DNA of 37,508 bases from Alphaproteobacteria bacterium (GCA_030747035.1 JASLLM010000013.1:1-37508), one strand, 5' to 3'; positions 8,701 through 17,590 are shown, numbered from the stretch's first letter. Translations and numbers: made by a program. Notes: generated from the sequence alone by a model not told the origin.

Positions 8701-10454
8701 CCGGCGAGGGCGGACAATTACCGGGTCACAAGGTCGATGAATGGATCGCCCGGGTGCGCCATTCCACGCCCGGCGTCGGCCTGATTTCGCCGCCGCCCCA
8801 TCATGACATCTATTCCATCGAGGATCTGGCGCAGCTGATCCACGATCTGAAGAACGTCAACCCCGACGCGCGGATTTCGGTCAAACTGGTATCGGAACTG
8901 GGCGTGGGTACGGTGGCCGCCGGCGTCTCCAAGGCGCACGCGGATCATGTCACCATTTCCGGCTATGACGGCGGTACGGGCGCCTCGCCCATAACCTCGA
9001 TCCAGAATGCCGGCAGTCCGTGGGAAATCGGTCTGGCGGAAACCCATCAGACCCTTGTGATGAACGGCCTGCGGGGCCGCATCGCGGTACAGGTAGACGG
9101 TGGCTTGCGCACCGGGCGGGACGTGGTTGTCGGCGCCCTGTTGGGAGCGGATGAATTCGGCATCGCAACCGCAGCACTGATTGCACAGGGCTGCATCATG
9201 ATGCGCAAATGCCATCTGAACACCTGCCCCGTGGGCGTGGCCACTCAGGATCCGGAGCTGCGGAAGCTGTTTCCGGGCCAGCCGGAACACGTGATCAACT
9301 ACTTCACCTATATGGCGGAGGAAATCCGCGAACTGATGGCGAAGCTGGGCTTCCGCACTTTTGACGAGATGATCGGCCAGCGGGACCGGCTGGAAATGCG
9401 CAAGGCGGTGGATCATTGGAAGGCCAAGGGCCTGGATCTGGGGCCCCTGCTGCATATGCCCGAGCCGGGCCCCGGCGTGGCGATCCGCAACTGCGAAGTC
9501 CAGGACCACGGCCTGGACAAGGCCTTGGACAATCAGTTGATCGAACTGGCCGCACCCGCGATCGAAACAGGGCGGGAGGTGCGCATCGACCTGCCGATCA
9601 AGAACATCAACCGTACCGTCGGCGCCATGCTGTCGGGGCGGATTGCGGAAAAATACGGCAACGGCGGTCTGGAAGACGGCACCGTGCAAGCCAAGTTCAC
9701 GGGCAGTGCCGGACAAAGTTTCGGCGCTTTCCTGAGCCATGGCGTGACCTTCGAATTGGAGGGCGATGCCAACGACTATGTGGGCAAGGGCCTTTCGGGC
9801 GGGCGGCTGGTGATTTATCCGCCCAGGGTTTCCACCATCACGCCGGAGGAGAATATCCTGATCGGCAACACCGTTCTGTACGGTGCCATATCAGGTGAGT
9901 GTTATTTTCGGGGCGTCGCCGGCGAACGCTTCGCGGTACGCAATTCCGGCGTTACGGCGGTGGTCGAAGGCGTGGGTGACCATGGCTGCGAATACATGAC
10001 CGGCGGCGTGGTCGTCGTGCTGGGCGCGACGGGGCGCAATTTCGCCGCCGGCATGAGCGGCGGCATCGCCTATGTGCTGAACGAAAGCAGCGATTTCCAT
10101 CTGCGTTGCAACATGTCGATGGTGGAGTTGGAACCGATCGCCGACGAAGACCAGGCGCTGGAGGATCTGGATCACCAGGGCGGTGATCTGGAAACCCATG
10201 GCCGGGTCGATCTGGTGCATGACATGACCCGCTATGACGCCCAGCGTCTGCACGGCCTGATCGAAAATCATCTGCGTTACACGGGCAGTGACCGGGCGCG
10301 GCTGATTTTGGATAACTGGGATGATTATCTGCCACGGTTCGTCAAGGTGATGCCGGTCGATTACCGCCGCGCCTTGCAGGAGATGCAGGCGCAGGCACGC
10401 GCCGCGGCGGCGGAGCCCCGCACCGGTGTTTCCGTCGCGGCGGGAGGTGAGTAG
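5793..10454 (+). CDS. gltB: Glutamate synthase (NADPH) large subunit
   Basis: GltB makes two glutamates from glutamine and 2-oxoglutarate, taking electrons from GltD, in the cytoplasm. The 1553-residue protein has the standard order. A short propeptide ends before Cys22 (EHEN-CGVGF), which becomes the N-terminal nucleophile of the class II glutaminase domain. A central domain follows, then the FMN-binding synthase domain with the GGTGASP-type stretch near 8970-9000. The 3Fe-4S cysteines are at about 1134, 1140 and 1145 (C-x5-C-x4-C in GCIMMRKCHLNTC). The C-terminal glycine-rich beta-helix domain ends the protein. The start is supported by GGAAG 7 bases upstream. gltD follows 6 bases after the stop. 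No disrupting change was seen. Confidence 0.97.
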   Translation: MKVRGLPEPQGLYTPENEHENCGVGFLANIKNRKSHEIIRQGLQILVNLDHRGAVGADPLAGDGAGILLQIPDRLFREECAGIDIDLPSAGDYAVAMVFLPRQEDTAAVCAAAVEKVAVDEGQVCLGWRDVPVDNSCLGESVKPDEPLIRQFFIGRGPETPDQDAFERKLFVIRKQTHKAVWKSAAEAADAFYITSMSSRTIVYKGMVLSGNLRNYYLDLRDERAESALALVHQRFSTNTFPSWSLAQPFRFLCHNGEINTVRGNINWMAARRQTMNSAVLGDDLDKLWPLIGDGASDSATYDNAFELLVAGGYSLSHAMMMMIPEAWNDNALMDADRRAFYEYHAALMEPWDGPAAIAFTDGRQIGATLDRNGLRPARYVVTDDDLVIMGSEVGVLDIPEEKIVQKWRLQPGKMFLIDMEEGRIIGDEEIKASLAQAKPYQKWLDETQIHLEALPDEVGPMTPDARTLLDRQQAFGYTQEDTKFFLTPMALTGQDPIGSMGMDVPLAVLSDRPKRLFDYFKQCFAQVTNPPIDPIREELVMSLVSLIGPRPNLLDADDAGTKKRLEVRQPILTNMDLERVRRIENQVGQVFRTYTLDITYPSTEGAAGMAKALDDLCQHAQEVVERPYNILILSDRGVDADHVAIPILLATAAVHHHLIRTGQRTEVGLVVETGEARRVHDFCLLAGYGAEAVNPYLAFDTLSSLRLRLPEDLDDAELHRRYIKAVDKGILKVMSKMGISTYQSYCGAQIFDAVGLSQDLLDRHFTGTRCAIDGVGLDEIAEETVRRHVLAFKDVLPYRDTLDPGGELAYRQRGEEHAWTPETVALLQHAVRAGDRGKYQAYARQMNEQDEKLKCLRGLFDFKFAEQPLPLEEVEPASEIFRRFATGAMSFGSISWEAHTNLAIAMNRIGGKSNSGEGGEEAERYRPLKNGDSMRSGIKQVASGRFGVMAEYLVNASDIQIKMAQGAKPGEGGQLPGHKVDEWIARVRHSTPGVGLISPPPHHDIYSIEDLAQLIHDLKNVNPDARISVKLVSELGVGTVAAGVSKAHADHVTISGYDGGTGASPITSIQNAGSPWEIGLAETHQTLVMNGLRGRIAVQVDGGLRTGRDVVVGALLGADEFGIATAALIAQGCIMMRKCHLNTCPVGVATQDPELRKLFPGQPEHVINYFTYMAEEIRELMAKLGFRTFDEMIGQRDRLEMRKAVDHWKAKGLDLGPLLHMPEPGPGVAIRNCEVQDHGLDKALDNQLIELAAPAIETGREVRIDLPIKNINRTVGAMLSGRIAEKYGNGGLEDGTVQAKFTGSAGQSFGAFLSHGVTFELEGDANDYVGKGLSGGRLVIYPPRVSTITPEENILIGNTVLYGAISGECYFRGVAGERFAVRNSGVTAVVEGVGDHGCEYMTGGVVVVLGATGRNFAAGMSGGIAYVLNESSDFHLRCNMSMVELEPIADEDQALEDLDHQGGDLETHGRVDLVHDMTRYDAQRLHGLIENHLRYTGSDRARLILDNWDDYLPRFVKVMPVDYRRALQEMQAQARAAAAEPRTGVSVAAGGE

Positions 10455-10460
10455 AAAAAT

Positions 10461-11912
10461 ATGGGTAAGCCTACAGGTTTCATGGAGATCGCCCGGCGGG
10501 ACCATTCCTATGCCCCGACCGAAGAGCGGCTTCGCCACTACAACGAGTTCACCAACCCCCTGACCGAGCCCGAGGCCCGGCAGCAGGGCGCGCGCTGCAT
10601 GGATTGCGGCATCCCCTATTGTCACAATGGCTGCCCGGTCAACAACATCATTCCGGAATGGAATGACATGGTCTATCAGGGTGATTGGCATGCGGCGCTG
10701 CGCATTTTGCAATCGACCAACAATTTCCCCGAATTCACCGGCCGTATCTGCCCCGCGCCGTGTGAGGCCGCCTGCACCCTGAACATCACGGAACAGCCGG
10801 TGACCATCAAGACGATCGAGGTCTCGATCATCGAAAAGGGTTGGGCCGAGGGCTGGATAACGCCGCGGGTCGCCAAGCACCGTACCGGCAAGACCGTGGC
10901 CGTGGTTGGTTCGGGCCCGGCCGGCATGGCCTGTGCCCAGCAACTGGCCCGCGCCGGCCATAGCGTGGTGCTGTACGAAAAGAACGCCCGCATCGGCGGA
11001 CTGATGCGCTACGGCATCCCCGATTTCAAGCTGGAGAAGCATTTCATCGACCGGCGCATGGCGCAGATGCGGGCCGAGGGCGTGGAGTTCCGCCCCAACA
11101 GCCATATTGGCGTCACCATCCCGATCGAGGAAATTCAGGAAAAATTCGATGCCGTGGTGCTGACCGGGGGCGCCGAGCATCCGCGCGACATGCCGGTGCC
11201 GGGGCGGGAGTTGGATGGCGTGCATTTCGCCATGGATTTCCTGACCCAGCAGAACCGCCGCCTGGCTGGTGAGCCCCTATTCGCGAATGGGAGCGATGGG
11301 CCGGAACTGCTGGCCACCGGCAAGCATGTGGTGGTGATCGGCGGCGGCGACACCGGTTCCGACTGCGTTGGCACCTCCAACCGCCAGGGCGCGGCTTCGA
11401 TCACCCAGTTGGAGATCATGCCAAAGCCGCCCACGCTCGAGAACAAGGCGCTGACCTGGCCGAATTGGCCGACAAAACTGCGCACGTCGTCCTCCCATGA
11501 CGAGGGCTGCAGCCGCGATTGGTCGGTGCTGACGAAAAAGATCCGCGCCAAGGACGGCAAGATCGACGCCTTGGAACTGGTCCGCGTCGACTGGGATCAG
11601 GACGGCGGCGCCATGAACATGAACGAGATCCCCGGCAGCGCGTTCGAACTCAAGGCGGATCTGGTTCTGCTCGCCATGGGCTTCGTGCATCCGACCAAAA
11701 CGGGCATGCTGGAAACGCTGGGCCTCGAACTGGACGACAGAGGCAACGTCAAGGCCGACACCGAGAACTACCAAACGTCCATCCCCGGGGTTTTCGCCGC
11801 CGGCGATATGCGGCGGGGGCAATCCCTGGTGGTCTGGGCTATCCGCGAAGGCCGGCAATGCGCCCGGGTGGTGGATCAGACCCTGATGGGCAGCACCATC
11901 CTGCCGCGATAG
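10461..11912 (+). CDS. gltD: Glutamate synthase (NADPH) small subunit
   Basis: GltD takes electrons from NADPH through FAD and iron-sulfur centres and passes them to GltB. The 483-residue protein has the two N-terminal cysteine groups for 4Fe-4S centres (C46, C49, C54, C58 in [13 protein letters not shown], and C97, C101, C105 in CPAPCEAAC). The FAD fold begins at about residue 147 ([10 protein letters not shown]) and the NADPH fold carries GGGDTGSDC. The C-terminal FAD motif lies in [12 protein letters not shown]. It starts 6 bases after gltB, so the two genes are clearly one operon. Its length is normal for the family. Confidence 0.97.
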   Translation: MGKPTGFMEIARRDHSYAPTEERLRHYNEFTNPLTEPEARQQGARCMDCGIPYCHNGCPVNNIIPEWNDMVYQGDWHAALRILQSTNNFPEFTGRICPAPCEAACTLNITEQPVTIKTIEVSIIEKGWAEGWITPRVAKHRTGKTVAVVGSGPAGMACAQQLARAGHSVVLYEKNARIGGLMRYGIPDFKLEKHFIDRRMAQMRAEGVEFRPNSHIGVTIPIEEIQEKFDAVVLTGGAEHPRDMPVPGRELDGVHFAMDFLTQQNRRLAGEPLFANGSDGPELLATGKHVVVIGGGDTGSDCVGTSNRQGAASITQLEIMPKPPTLENKALTWPNWPTKLRTSSSHDEGCSRDWSVLTKKIRAKDGKIDALELVRVDWDQDGGAMNMNEIPGSAFELKADLVLLAMGFVHPTKTGMLETLGLELDDRGNVKADTENYQTSIPGVFAAGDMRRGQSLVVWAIREGRQCARVVDQTLMGSTILPR

Positions 11913-11921
11913 ACGCGAGCA

Positions 11922-12818
11922 TTGGCCAAGCCCGACAATCCGGCTGGCGGGAAAGCGCCCCAATCGAACGTATTCGGCGCCGCACTTTGGATGCTGGGCG
12001 CGGTTTTCTCGTTCTCGACCATGGCCGTGGCGGGACGGGCGGTGTTCGAGGAACTGGACGTCTACCAGTTGATGTTCTACCGCAGCGCCATTGGACTGAC
12101 CCTGGTGCTGATCTATGCCGCTTGCACCAGGGGCGGTTTCGGGAAATTCAGGACCCAGCGGATCAAGCTGCATATGGTGCGCAACATGTCGCATCTGGTG
12201 GGGCAGTTCGGCTGGTTTTTCGCCCTCGGCCTGATCCCCCTGGCGCAATTGTTCGCCTTGGAATTCACCACGCCCTTATGGGTCGCGGCCCTGGCGCCGT
12301 TGCTGCTGGGTGAACGGCTGACAAAAATGCGGCTTGCCGCCGTCAGCCTGGGTTTCATCGGCGTCCTGGTCGTCCTGCGGCCGGGCCTGGAAGACGTCAG
12401 CCTGGGCTCGATCGTCATGCTGATCGGGGCCGTGGGCTTCGCCGGCGCCATGATGGGAACCAAGCGCCTGTCGACCACGGAACAGCCCGTGACCGTGTTG
12501 TTCTATATGGCTCTGATCCAAACGCCGGTCGGCCTGCTGCTGGCCATTAACGAACTCCACTGGCCGACCCTGGTCACGGGGCTATGGCTGATCCTGGTGG
12601 CTGTTCTTGGTTTTACGGCGCATTTCTGCATTGTCCGCGCCGTCAGCTTGGCGGATGCGATCGTCGTGGCGCCGCTGGATTTCATCCGTCTGCCACTCAT
12701 CGCAGTGGTTGGCGTGGTGCTGTATAGTGAGCCGCTGGAGCTTTGGGTTTTCGTCGGCGGGGCCTTGGTATTGCTGGGCAATTACGGCAACCTGGTGGCG
12801 GAACGGCGAAACATCTGA
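11922..12818 (+). CDS. EamA/DMT-family membrane transporter
   Basis: A 298-residue inner-membrane protein with about ten hydrophobic segments arranged as two similar halves, typical of EamA (drug/metabolite transporter) exporters. The first half contains FYRSAIGLTLVLIY and LEFTTPLWVAALAPLLLGERL. The second repeats the pattern up to ADAIVVAPLDFIRLPLIAVVGVVLYSEPLELWVFVGG. The frame is open from TTG 11922-11924, 9 bases after gltD; the next ATG is inside the first membrane helix, so the TTG start is preferred. The substrate cannot be told from sequence. It may be co-transcribed with gltBD, but a functional link is not shown. Confidence 0.85.
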   Translation: MAKPDNPAGGKAPQSNVFGAALWMLGAVFSFSTMAVAGRAVFEELDVYQLMFYRSAIGLTLVLIYAACTRGGFGKFRTQRIKLHMVRNMSHLVGQFGWFFALGLIPLAQLFALEFTTPLWVAALAPLLLGERLTKMRLAAVSLGFIGVLVVLRPGLEDVSLGSIVMLIGAVGFAGAMMGTKRLSTTEQPVTVLFYMALIQTPVGLLLAINELHWPTLVTGLWLILVAVLGFTAHFCIVRAVSLADAIVVAPLDFIRLPLIAVVGVVLYSEPLELWVFVGGALVLLGNYGNLVAERRNI

Positions 12819-12849
12819 GGCGCCGCCCGCCGCCGCAAAGAATGGCCTC

Positions 12850-13671
12850 ATGGAACGCATTCTAAAACGGGACCGGATCCTGGTCATCATGGCCTTGGCC
12901 GCCTTGAGCCTGCTGGCCTGGGTCTATCTGGCTATTTTGGCCAAGGATATGGCTGCCGGTGATATGCGCCTGATGGGCATGCCGGTAGTGGGAGAAACGA
13001 TGGCTTCCGGGGCCATGGGCGCCATGACCGCCAGTGTGATGCCGTGGACCCTGACCACGTTTGTCCTGATGGCGGTCATGTGGTGGGTGATGATGGTGGG
13101 CATGATGGTGCCGTCCGCCGCGCCGATGATCCTGCTGTTCGCCACTTTAACCCGCAAGCAGGCTAAGGATGCGAACCCGGGCCTGTGCATCGCGCTATTC
13201 ACCTCAGCCTATCTGCTGATCTGGGCCGCTTTCAGTCTGGCCGCGACCCTGGCGCAATGGGCCCTGACCCAGGCCGCCCTGCTCTCGCCGATGATGGTGG
13301 GGACCAGCCGGTGGCTGATGATCGGGTTGTTGCTGGCCTGCGGGATCTATCAACTGACGCCTCTGAAACAGGCCTGCCTGGGCAAATGCCGCTCACCCTT
13401 GAGTTTTCTCATGGTCAAATGGCGGCCCGGGCGCTTGGGTGCGCTTGAAATGGGCCTCTCCCACGGGGCCTATTGCCTGGGCTGTTGCTGGCTGCTAATG
13501 GCCTTGCTGTTCATCGGCGGTGTCATGAACCTGTTCTGGGTTGCCCTGATTGCCATCGTGGTGCTGGCGGAAAAAGTACTGCCCCGCGGCGATCTGTTCG
13601 GCAAGGCCGGCGGCGTGGTGATGATCGTCTTGGCCGCCTACATGGCCCTGCCGCGGGACCTGTTCGCCTGA
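12850..13671 (+). CDS. DUF2182 integral membrane protein (predicted metal-binding)
   Basis: A 273-residue membrane protein. The frame is open well upstream but overlaps the exporter gene there, so ATG 12850-12852 is the sensible start. It has an N-terminal membrane helix, a methionine- and alanine-rich linker, then WWVMMVGMMVPSAAPMILLF, several more helices, and the short motifs CLGKCRSPLSF and GAYCLGCCWLLM. These match what I know of DUF2182, called a predicted metal-binding membrane protein and often seen near genes of unknown function. The Cys, Met and Trp residues could bind metal ions. The gene starts 31 bases after the exporter gene and may share its transcript. Confidence 0.85.
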   Translation: MERILKRDRILVIMALAALSLLAWVYLAILAKDMAAGDMRLMGMPVVGETMASGAMGAMTASVMPWTLTTFVLMAVMWWVMMVGMMVPSAAPMILLFATLTRKQAKDANPGLCIALFTSAYLLIWAAFSLAATLAQWALTQAALLSPMMVGTSRWLMIGLLLACGIYQLTPLKQACLGKCRSPLSFLMVKWRPGRLGALEMGLSHGAYCLGCCWLLMALLFIGGVMNLFWVALIAIVVLAEKVLPRGDLFGKAGGVVMIVLAAYMALPRDLFA

Positions 13672-13750
13672 TCCACCAACGATATATTGTTGATCGGTTC
13701 CGATTGAGAGATATTTGCAGCCCCGGCGTCTTAGCAAATTGTATAATTTC

Positions 13751-13766
13751 GGTCGGTCGACCGACC
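13751..13766. promoter_or_regulatory. Perfect 16-bp palindrome, possible repressor operator
   Basis: GGTCGGTCGACCGACC reads the same on both strands. It lies 4 bases after a TATAAT-like hexamer (13742-13747), in the 218-base gap between the convergent DUF2182 and CobW genes. Perfect palindromes of this size and composition are common as TetR-family operators. No regulator gene and no properly spaced -35 box are next to it, so the role is open. It may be a relic of a lost gene. Confidence 0.4.
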
Positions 13767-13889
13767 TGATTTTACCTCATTGCGATTGTCTGTGGCGAAA
13801 ATTCTGCAGGGTCATGATGATCGGGGCTGAAACGGAACGCGGACGATCAGGCATGATCGCGCGATGCGCCGGAGCGTGCCGGCGCTTTC

Positions 13890-14822
13890 CTACAACGCGT
13901 CGAGCAAATCACGCAACGCCGCCTCGTCCGGCATTTCCGGCGTTCCGAGAAAGACCAGGCGATCATCGGACGGGGTGCCGTCGGCGGGACGGAGTTCATG
14001 GCGCCGGCCGACCAACTGAAAAACCCATTGGCCCGGCTTGTCCCGCAGGCGGATAATTCCCTTGGCCCGCAGGATCGATTCCGGCAGGCCCGCCACGAAG
14101 CGCAGAAACGCCGCCTCCTCCAACTCCCGCTCCAGCTTCAGGGAGACGGAGCGAAAGGCGTCCGCGTGCGCATGGTTGTGATTATGGCCATGATCGTGTC
14201 CGACGGGCACGCTTTCGTTAGCCGTTTCCGCGCGCAGGGCCGCGCCCAACAGCAACGAGGCCGGCACCTCGGCATGTTGGGCCCGCACAATTCCGGCGTT
14301 GGGCGCCTGATGCGCCAGCCAGCGGCAGACTTCGCCCTGATCATAATCATCCAAAAGATCGCATTTATTCAGGATCACAAGGTCGGCGGCAGCCAGTTGC
14401 CGATGGATCGTATCGCCGACATATTGATCTTCCGCCTTTTCCTCGACCAGTTCAGCATCGGCCAGGACCACCACGGCATCGCGCTCAAGTCCGGGATGCA
14501 GGACAGCGATATCGGCGATGGGCCGGGGATCGGCGACGCCGCTGGCCTCCACCAAAATGTGCTCGGGCGGATCGTCACGGCGCACCAACTGCATCAGGGC
14601 GAGAAGCAAATCATCCCCCATGGTGCAGCAGATACAGCCGTTGGCCAGCGTCACCGTGTCGCCGCCATGGGCCGCCAGCAGATCGCCATCCACCGCCAGA
14701 TCGCCGAAATCATTGACCAGCACGGCGAAACGAAGCCCCGTATCCTGAGCCAGCAGGTTATTCAATAGGGTCGTCTTGCCAGCGCCCAGAAAACCGCCGA
14801 TAACGGTCAGGGGGATGGCCAT
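13890..14822 (-). CDS. CobW/COG0523-family metal chaperone GTPase
   Basis: A 310-residue cytoplasmic G3E GTPase of the kind that delivers metal ions (zinc, cobalt and others) to target proteins. Walker A is GFLGAGKT (residues 10-17), the family metal-binding motif is GCICC (62-66), and the G-protein motif NKCD is at 152-155. A histidine-rich stretch HDHGHNHNHAH (209-219) is a second likely metal site. The C-terminal CobW domain follows. ATG 14822-14820 directly abuts the MITE. Before that insertion the start codon would have touched the stop of the amidohydrolase gene, so the two were probably one operon. With the insert, no clear ribosome binding site precedes the ATG, so expression may be lower. 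Confidence 0.92.
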   Translation of the reverse strand: MAIPLTVIGGFLGAGKTTLLNNLLAQDTGLRFAVLVNDFGDLAVDGDLLAAHGGDTVTLANGCICCTMGDDLLLALMQLVRRDDPPEHILVEASGVADPRPIADIAVLHPGLERDAVVVLADAELVEEKAEDQYVGDTIHRQLAAADLVILNKCDLLDDYDQGEVCRWLAHQAPNAGIVRAQHAEVPASLLLGAALRAETANESVPVGHDHGHNHNHAHADAFRSVSLKLERELEEAAFLRFVAGLPESILRAKGIIRLRDKPGQWVFQLVGRRHELRPADGTPSDDRLVFLGTPEMPDEAALRDLLDAL

Positions 14823-14825
14823 CTA

Positions 14826-15091
14826 GGGCCTGTTGACAATTATCACGCCGCCGTGGCGGGAGCGATTTTTCGCCCACGGTAGGAGCGGCCGGCGCCTTGT
14901 GGCAGGCCCCACATAAGCCGGTCGCGACACCGCGTGGGCGAAAAAGCGTCCCGTCCCAAAGGGATCCGGCCCAATTGGCCCATGGCTACGTCGCTTGTCG
15001 TCGAATATGCTTGGCATGTCCTTCCTCCTCGCTCCTTGCCATGGGTCAATTTGGCTCGGACCACGATGGTGTGATAATTGTCAACAGGCCC
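14826..15091. mobile_element. MITE-like element, about 266 bp, IS5-like ends
   Basis: The element is bounded by perfect inverted repeats: TGTTGACAATTATCAC is within 14823-14846 and its exact reverse complement is within 15071-15094. Counting the flanking CTAG, the match is 24 bp. The ends plus a TA or CTAG target duplication resemble IS5-family ends (IS427/IS1031 type). There is no transposase; only short frames are present. Inside are two imperfect inverted repeats, 14858-14879 with 14930-14952 and 14968-14986 with 15038-15056, so the whole element could fold into large hairpins. It would have to be moved by a transposase encoded elsewhere. Confidence 0.85.
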
Positions 15092-16734
15092 TAGTCCCCA
15101 TCCCGCGCGGGGAAAATTCTGCCGCCGACGACCGTGCCCCAGACCGGCACCTCCCGCAGGTTTTCAGGCTGGGCGGTGCTTGGGTCTTCGTGCAAAACAG
15201 CGAAATCAGCGCGTTTTCCCACCTCGATGCTGCCGATTTCATGATCAAGCTTCAGGCTATGGGCCGCGCCAAGGGTAATGGCGCGCAGTGCCGAGGCGAC
15301 GGAGATCCGCTCGTTCGGGCCCAAAAGATAGCCGGAAGATGTCAGGCGGTTGACCGCGCACCAGGCCGTGAACAGCGGGCCAAGCGGGGTCACCGGCGCA
15401 TCGGAATGAATGGCGAAAGGCACGCCCAGACGCTCGGCCGTGGCGGTTGCGTTGGCGCGCTTGGCCCGGTCCGGCCCCATGGTGATGGCCCGGTGCTGAT
15501 CACCCCAATAGTAGATATGATTGGCGAACAGATTGACGCCAATACCCAGGGCGGCCATACGCCGGAACTGGCTTTCGTCGGCCATCTGGCAATGTTGCAG
15601 GGTATGGCGGTGATCGGGCCTGGGCGCGCGCGTCAGCACCGCCTCAATCGCATTGATCGCGACTTCCGAGGCCTCATCGGCGTTGGTATGGATGAAAACC
15701 TGTAATCCGGCATCGTGATAGGTCTGGATCATATCTTCCAGCTGATCGGGGCCGGTGTTCCAGATCCCGTTTGGGGCGCCGTTGTAATAGCCGGGCCACT
15801 TCAGGCGCCCGGTCATGCCCTGGATGGAGCCGTCCGTCATCAGCTTGACAATGCCAAATCGCAGCTTGTCATTGTTCAGCTTCTTCAATTCCGCGACCCG
15901 TTCCACGCCTTGAGCCGCCGGCATGCTGGAGCCGCCAAAGGCGGGCACGATGCGAAAGCGAAAATCTTCCCGGGCGGTCCAGGCAGCCAGGTTCTGAACC
16001 GCTTCCTCCGGCGCGGCGTTGAACAGATCGGTCGCGGTGGTGACACCGGTCTGGCAGGCGATGCGGCCGAAGTTATCCAGGGCCAGCTTCTCCGAAGCCT
16101 CGGTGAAGTAATTCAAACCGATGCTGTCCAGGGCCATGAATTTAGCGGCCATCTCCTGCAATTCACCGGTCGGCTCGCCCTTGGCATCCTTGGCGATACC
16201 CTCGACGTTGGTTTCGGCAGTGATATTGGCCGCCTGCAATACCGCGCGGGAGGCGTTCAATAAATGCCCATTGGAATGCAACACCACCACGGGCCGGCTG
16301 GTGGAGACCTTGTCCAGATCGCCCATATCCATGCGCCGGCCGCCGAAATAGATCGGATCAAAGCCCCAGGCCACCAACGGCGCATCGCCATCGGGCATCG
16401 CCGCCTCGATCCGCGCCAGCTTGTCCGTGACCGCATCGATACTGTCCAGGCCCTCGTGCACCGTTCCGTCGGGTCCGGTGCGGGCGTGGTAACCAACATA
16501 ATGATAGCGCCAGATGCTGCCTTCCATCAGATGGCAATGGCCCTCGACAAAGCCGGGCATCAGCACCATCTCGGCGAAACGGTCATCCAGGCGATGCTCC
16601 CCCCAGCCGGTCAAATCGTCCAGGGCGCCGACTCCAAGGATCCGGCCATCGCGCACCGCCACATGAGTGGCCTCGGCCTGGTAGTTGTTCATGGTGATGA
16701 TCTTGCGGGCGGAATAGATGACGGTTTCGGACAT
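15091..16734 (-). CDS. YtcJ-like metal-dependent amidohydrolase
   Basis: A 547-residue hydrolase of the amidohydrolase_3 type, acting on an unknown amide or cyclic amide in the cytoplasm. The start is ATG 16734-16732, with AGGAGG 5 bases upstream. The metal-binding TIM-barrel motifs are visible: MPGFVEGHCHL near the N terminus, HSNGHLLN, the later histidines in VFIHTNADEAS and HTLQHCQMAD, and AIHSDAPV with the catalytic Asp. DGSIQGMTGRL is typical of the YtcJ group. It follows the LLM-class gene by 19 bases and once directly preceded cobW. Its TAG stop lies in the target site of the MITE and was kept intact. Confidence 0.92.
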   Translation of the reverse strand: MSETVIYSARKIITMNNYQAEATHVAVRDGRILGVGALDDLTGWGEHRLDDRFAEMVLMPGFVEGHCHLMEGSIWRYHYVGYHARTGPDGTVHEGLDSIDAVTDKLARIEAAMPDGDAPLVAWGFDPIYFGGRRMDMGDLDKVSTSRPVVVLHSNGHLLNASRAVLQAANITAETNVEGIAKDAKGEPTGELQEMAAKFMALDSIGLNYFTEASEKLALDNFGRIACQTGVTTATDLFNAAPEEAVQNLAAWTAREDFRFRIVPAFGGSSMPAAQGVERVAELKKLNNDKLRFGIVKLMTDGSIQGMTGRLKWPGYYNGAPNGIWNTGPDQLEDMIQTYHDAGLQVFIHTNADEASEVAINAIEAVLTRAPRPDHRHTLQHCQMADESQFRRMAALGIGVNLFANHIYYWGDQHRAITMGPDRAKRANATATAERLGVPFAIHSDAPVTPLGPLFTAWCAVNRLTSSGYLLGPNERISVASALRAITLGAAHSLKLDHEIGSIEVGKRADFAVLHEDPSTAQPENLREVPVWGTVVGGRIFPARDGD

Positions 16735-16753
16735 GGGCGCCTCCTGGGTCAAA

Positions 16754-17590
16754 TCAGCCGTGCCAAGGCTGCAGTAACGTCCACAGTCCCTCAACCGCGC
16801 GCAGCCAGTCGTCCAGACCGCGCTGCCGAGGTTCCATGATCAGGCTGTCGATGCCGGCGTCGGCATAGGCCTGGGCCGTGGCCTTCAGTGTATCATGGTC
16901 ATCTTCCAAGGGGTCCCAGAAAACCCGCATGGTCAGGAGGAAGTCCGGGCCGCGCGCCGCCCGCAGCTCCGCCGTCATGGCGCCGATCTCCTCCACCGGC
17001 ACGCGGGTGCCGTGCCAGCCGTCGCCCAGGGCAATGGCCCGGCGCCGGGCCGGGGCGGAAACCCCACCGACCCAGATGGGTATCTTGCGGCCCGGTTGCG
17101 GCAGGGTGCGGATGCCGTCCAGTGCCGCGCCGACGACCTTGGGCTGATAGGTGATGGGATCCTCGGTCCAGCAGGCGCGCAGGATGTTGATGATATCATC
17201 GGTGCGCGCGCCCCGGTCGCCGAACGGCACGCCCATGGCATCGAACTCACCCTCCATCCAGCCGACGCCGATACCCAGGATCAAACGTCCCTCGCTCAAC
17301 AAATCCAAGGTGGCGAGTTCCTTGGCCAGATGCGCCGGAATGCGTAGGGGCAGCACCAGGACAGAGGTACCCAGCTTCACCCGGCTGGTCGCCGCCGCCG
17401 CCCAGGTCAAGGTGATCAATGGTTCGTAGAAGCTCTTCGACGGCGGATAGGGCGCATCATGAGGGATCGCCAGATGGTCATTGACCCAGATGCTGTCATA
17501 GCCCAGATCCTCGGCCTGGATTGCGCCCCGGCGCACCGCCTCCGGCCCCGCCTTGCGCCCGATCTGTGGGATATGTATGCCAAATTTCAT
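16754..17590 (-). CDS. LLM-class flavin-dependent oxidoreductase (F420-type family)
   Basis: A 278-residue luciferase-like TIM-barrel protein, resembling the group annotated as probable F420-dependent oxidoreductases. The start is ATG 17590-17588 with GGAGG 7 bases upstream; the frame stays open for six more codons. Typical features are KFGIHIPQIG at the N terminus, EDLGYDSIWVNDHLAIP, LGTSVLVLPLRIPAHLAKELATLDLLSEGRLILGIG in pieces, and GRKIPIWVGGVSAPARRRAI. Whether it uses FMN or F420 cannot be told. It is the first gene of the minus-strand unit that continues with the amidohydrolase, and it is divergent from the selenoprotein gene, with 133 bases between them. Confidence 0.9.
   Translation of the reverse strand: MKFGIHIPQIGRKAGPEAVRRGAIQAEDLGYDSIWVNDHLAIPHDAPYPPSKSFYEPLITLTWAAAATSRVKLGTSVLVLPLRIPAHLAKELATLDLLSEGRLILGIGVGWMEGEFDAMGVPFGDRGARTDDIINILRACWTEDPITYQPKVVGAALDGIRTLPQPGRKIPIWVGGVSAPARRRAIALGDGWHGTRVPVEEIGAMTAELRAARGPDFLLTMRVFWDPLEDDHDTLKATAQAYADAGIDSLIMEPRQRGLDDWLRAVEGLWTLLQPWHG

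Noticed and set aside
8718-9740. Long minus-strand frames within gltB (also 9891-11225 and 28658-29794 on other strands)
   Set aside because: They are antisense shadows of well-recognised genes caused by GC-rich codon bias.
13672-13700. CAAC/GTTG hairpin after the DUF2182 gene
   Set aside because: The stem is short, with a G-T mismatch and no T-run; termination cannot be supported.
13715-14056. Plus-strand 113-residue ORF overlapping the end of cobW
   Set aside because: It is antisense to a clear CobW coding region and shows no family motif.
14823-15017. Minus-strand 64-residue ORF (and an overlapping 73-residue ORF) inside the MITE
   Set aside because: They span the inverted repeats and match no transposase; they look like chance frames of the element, although one has a purine-rich stretch upstream.
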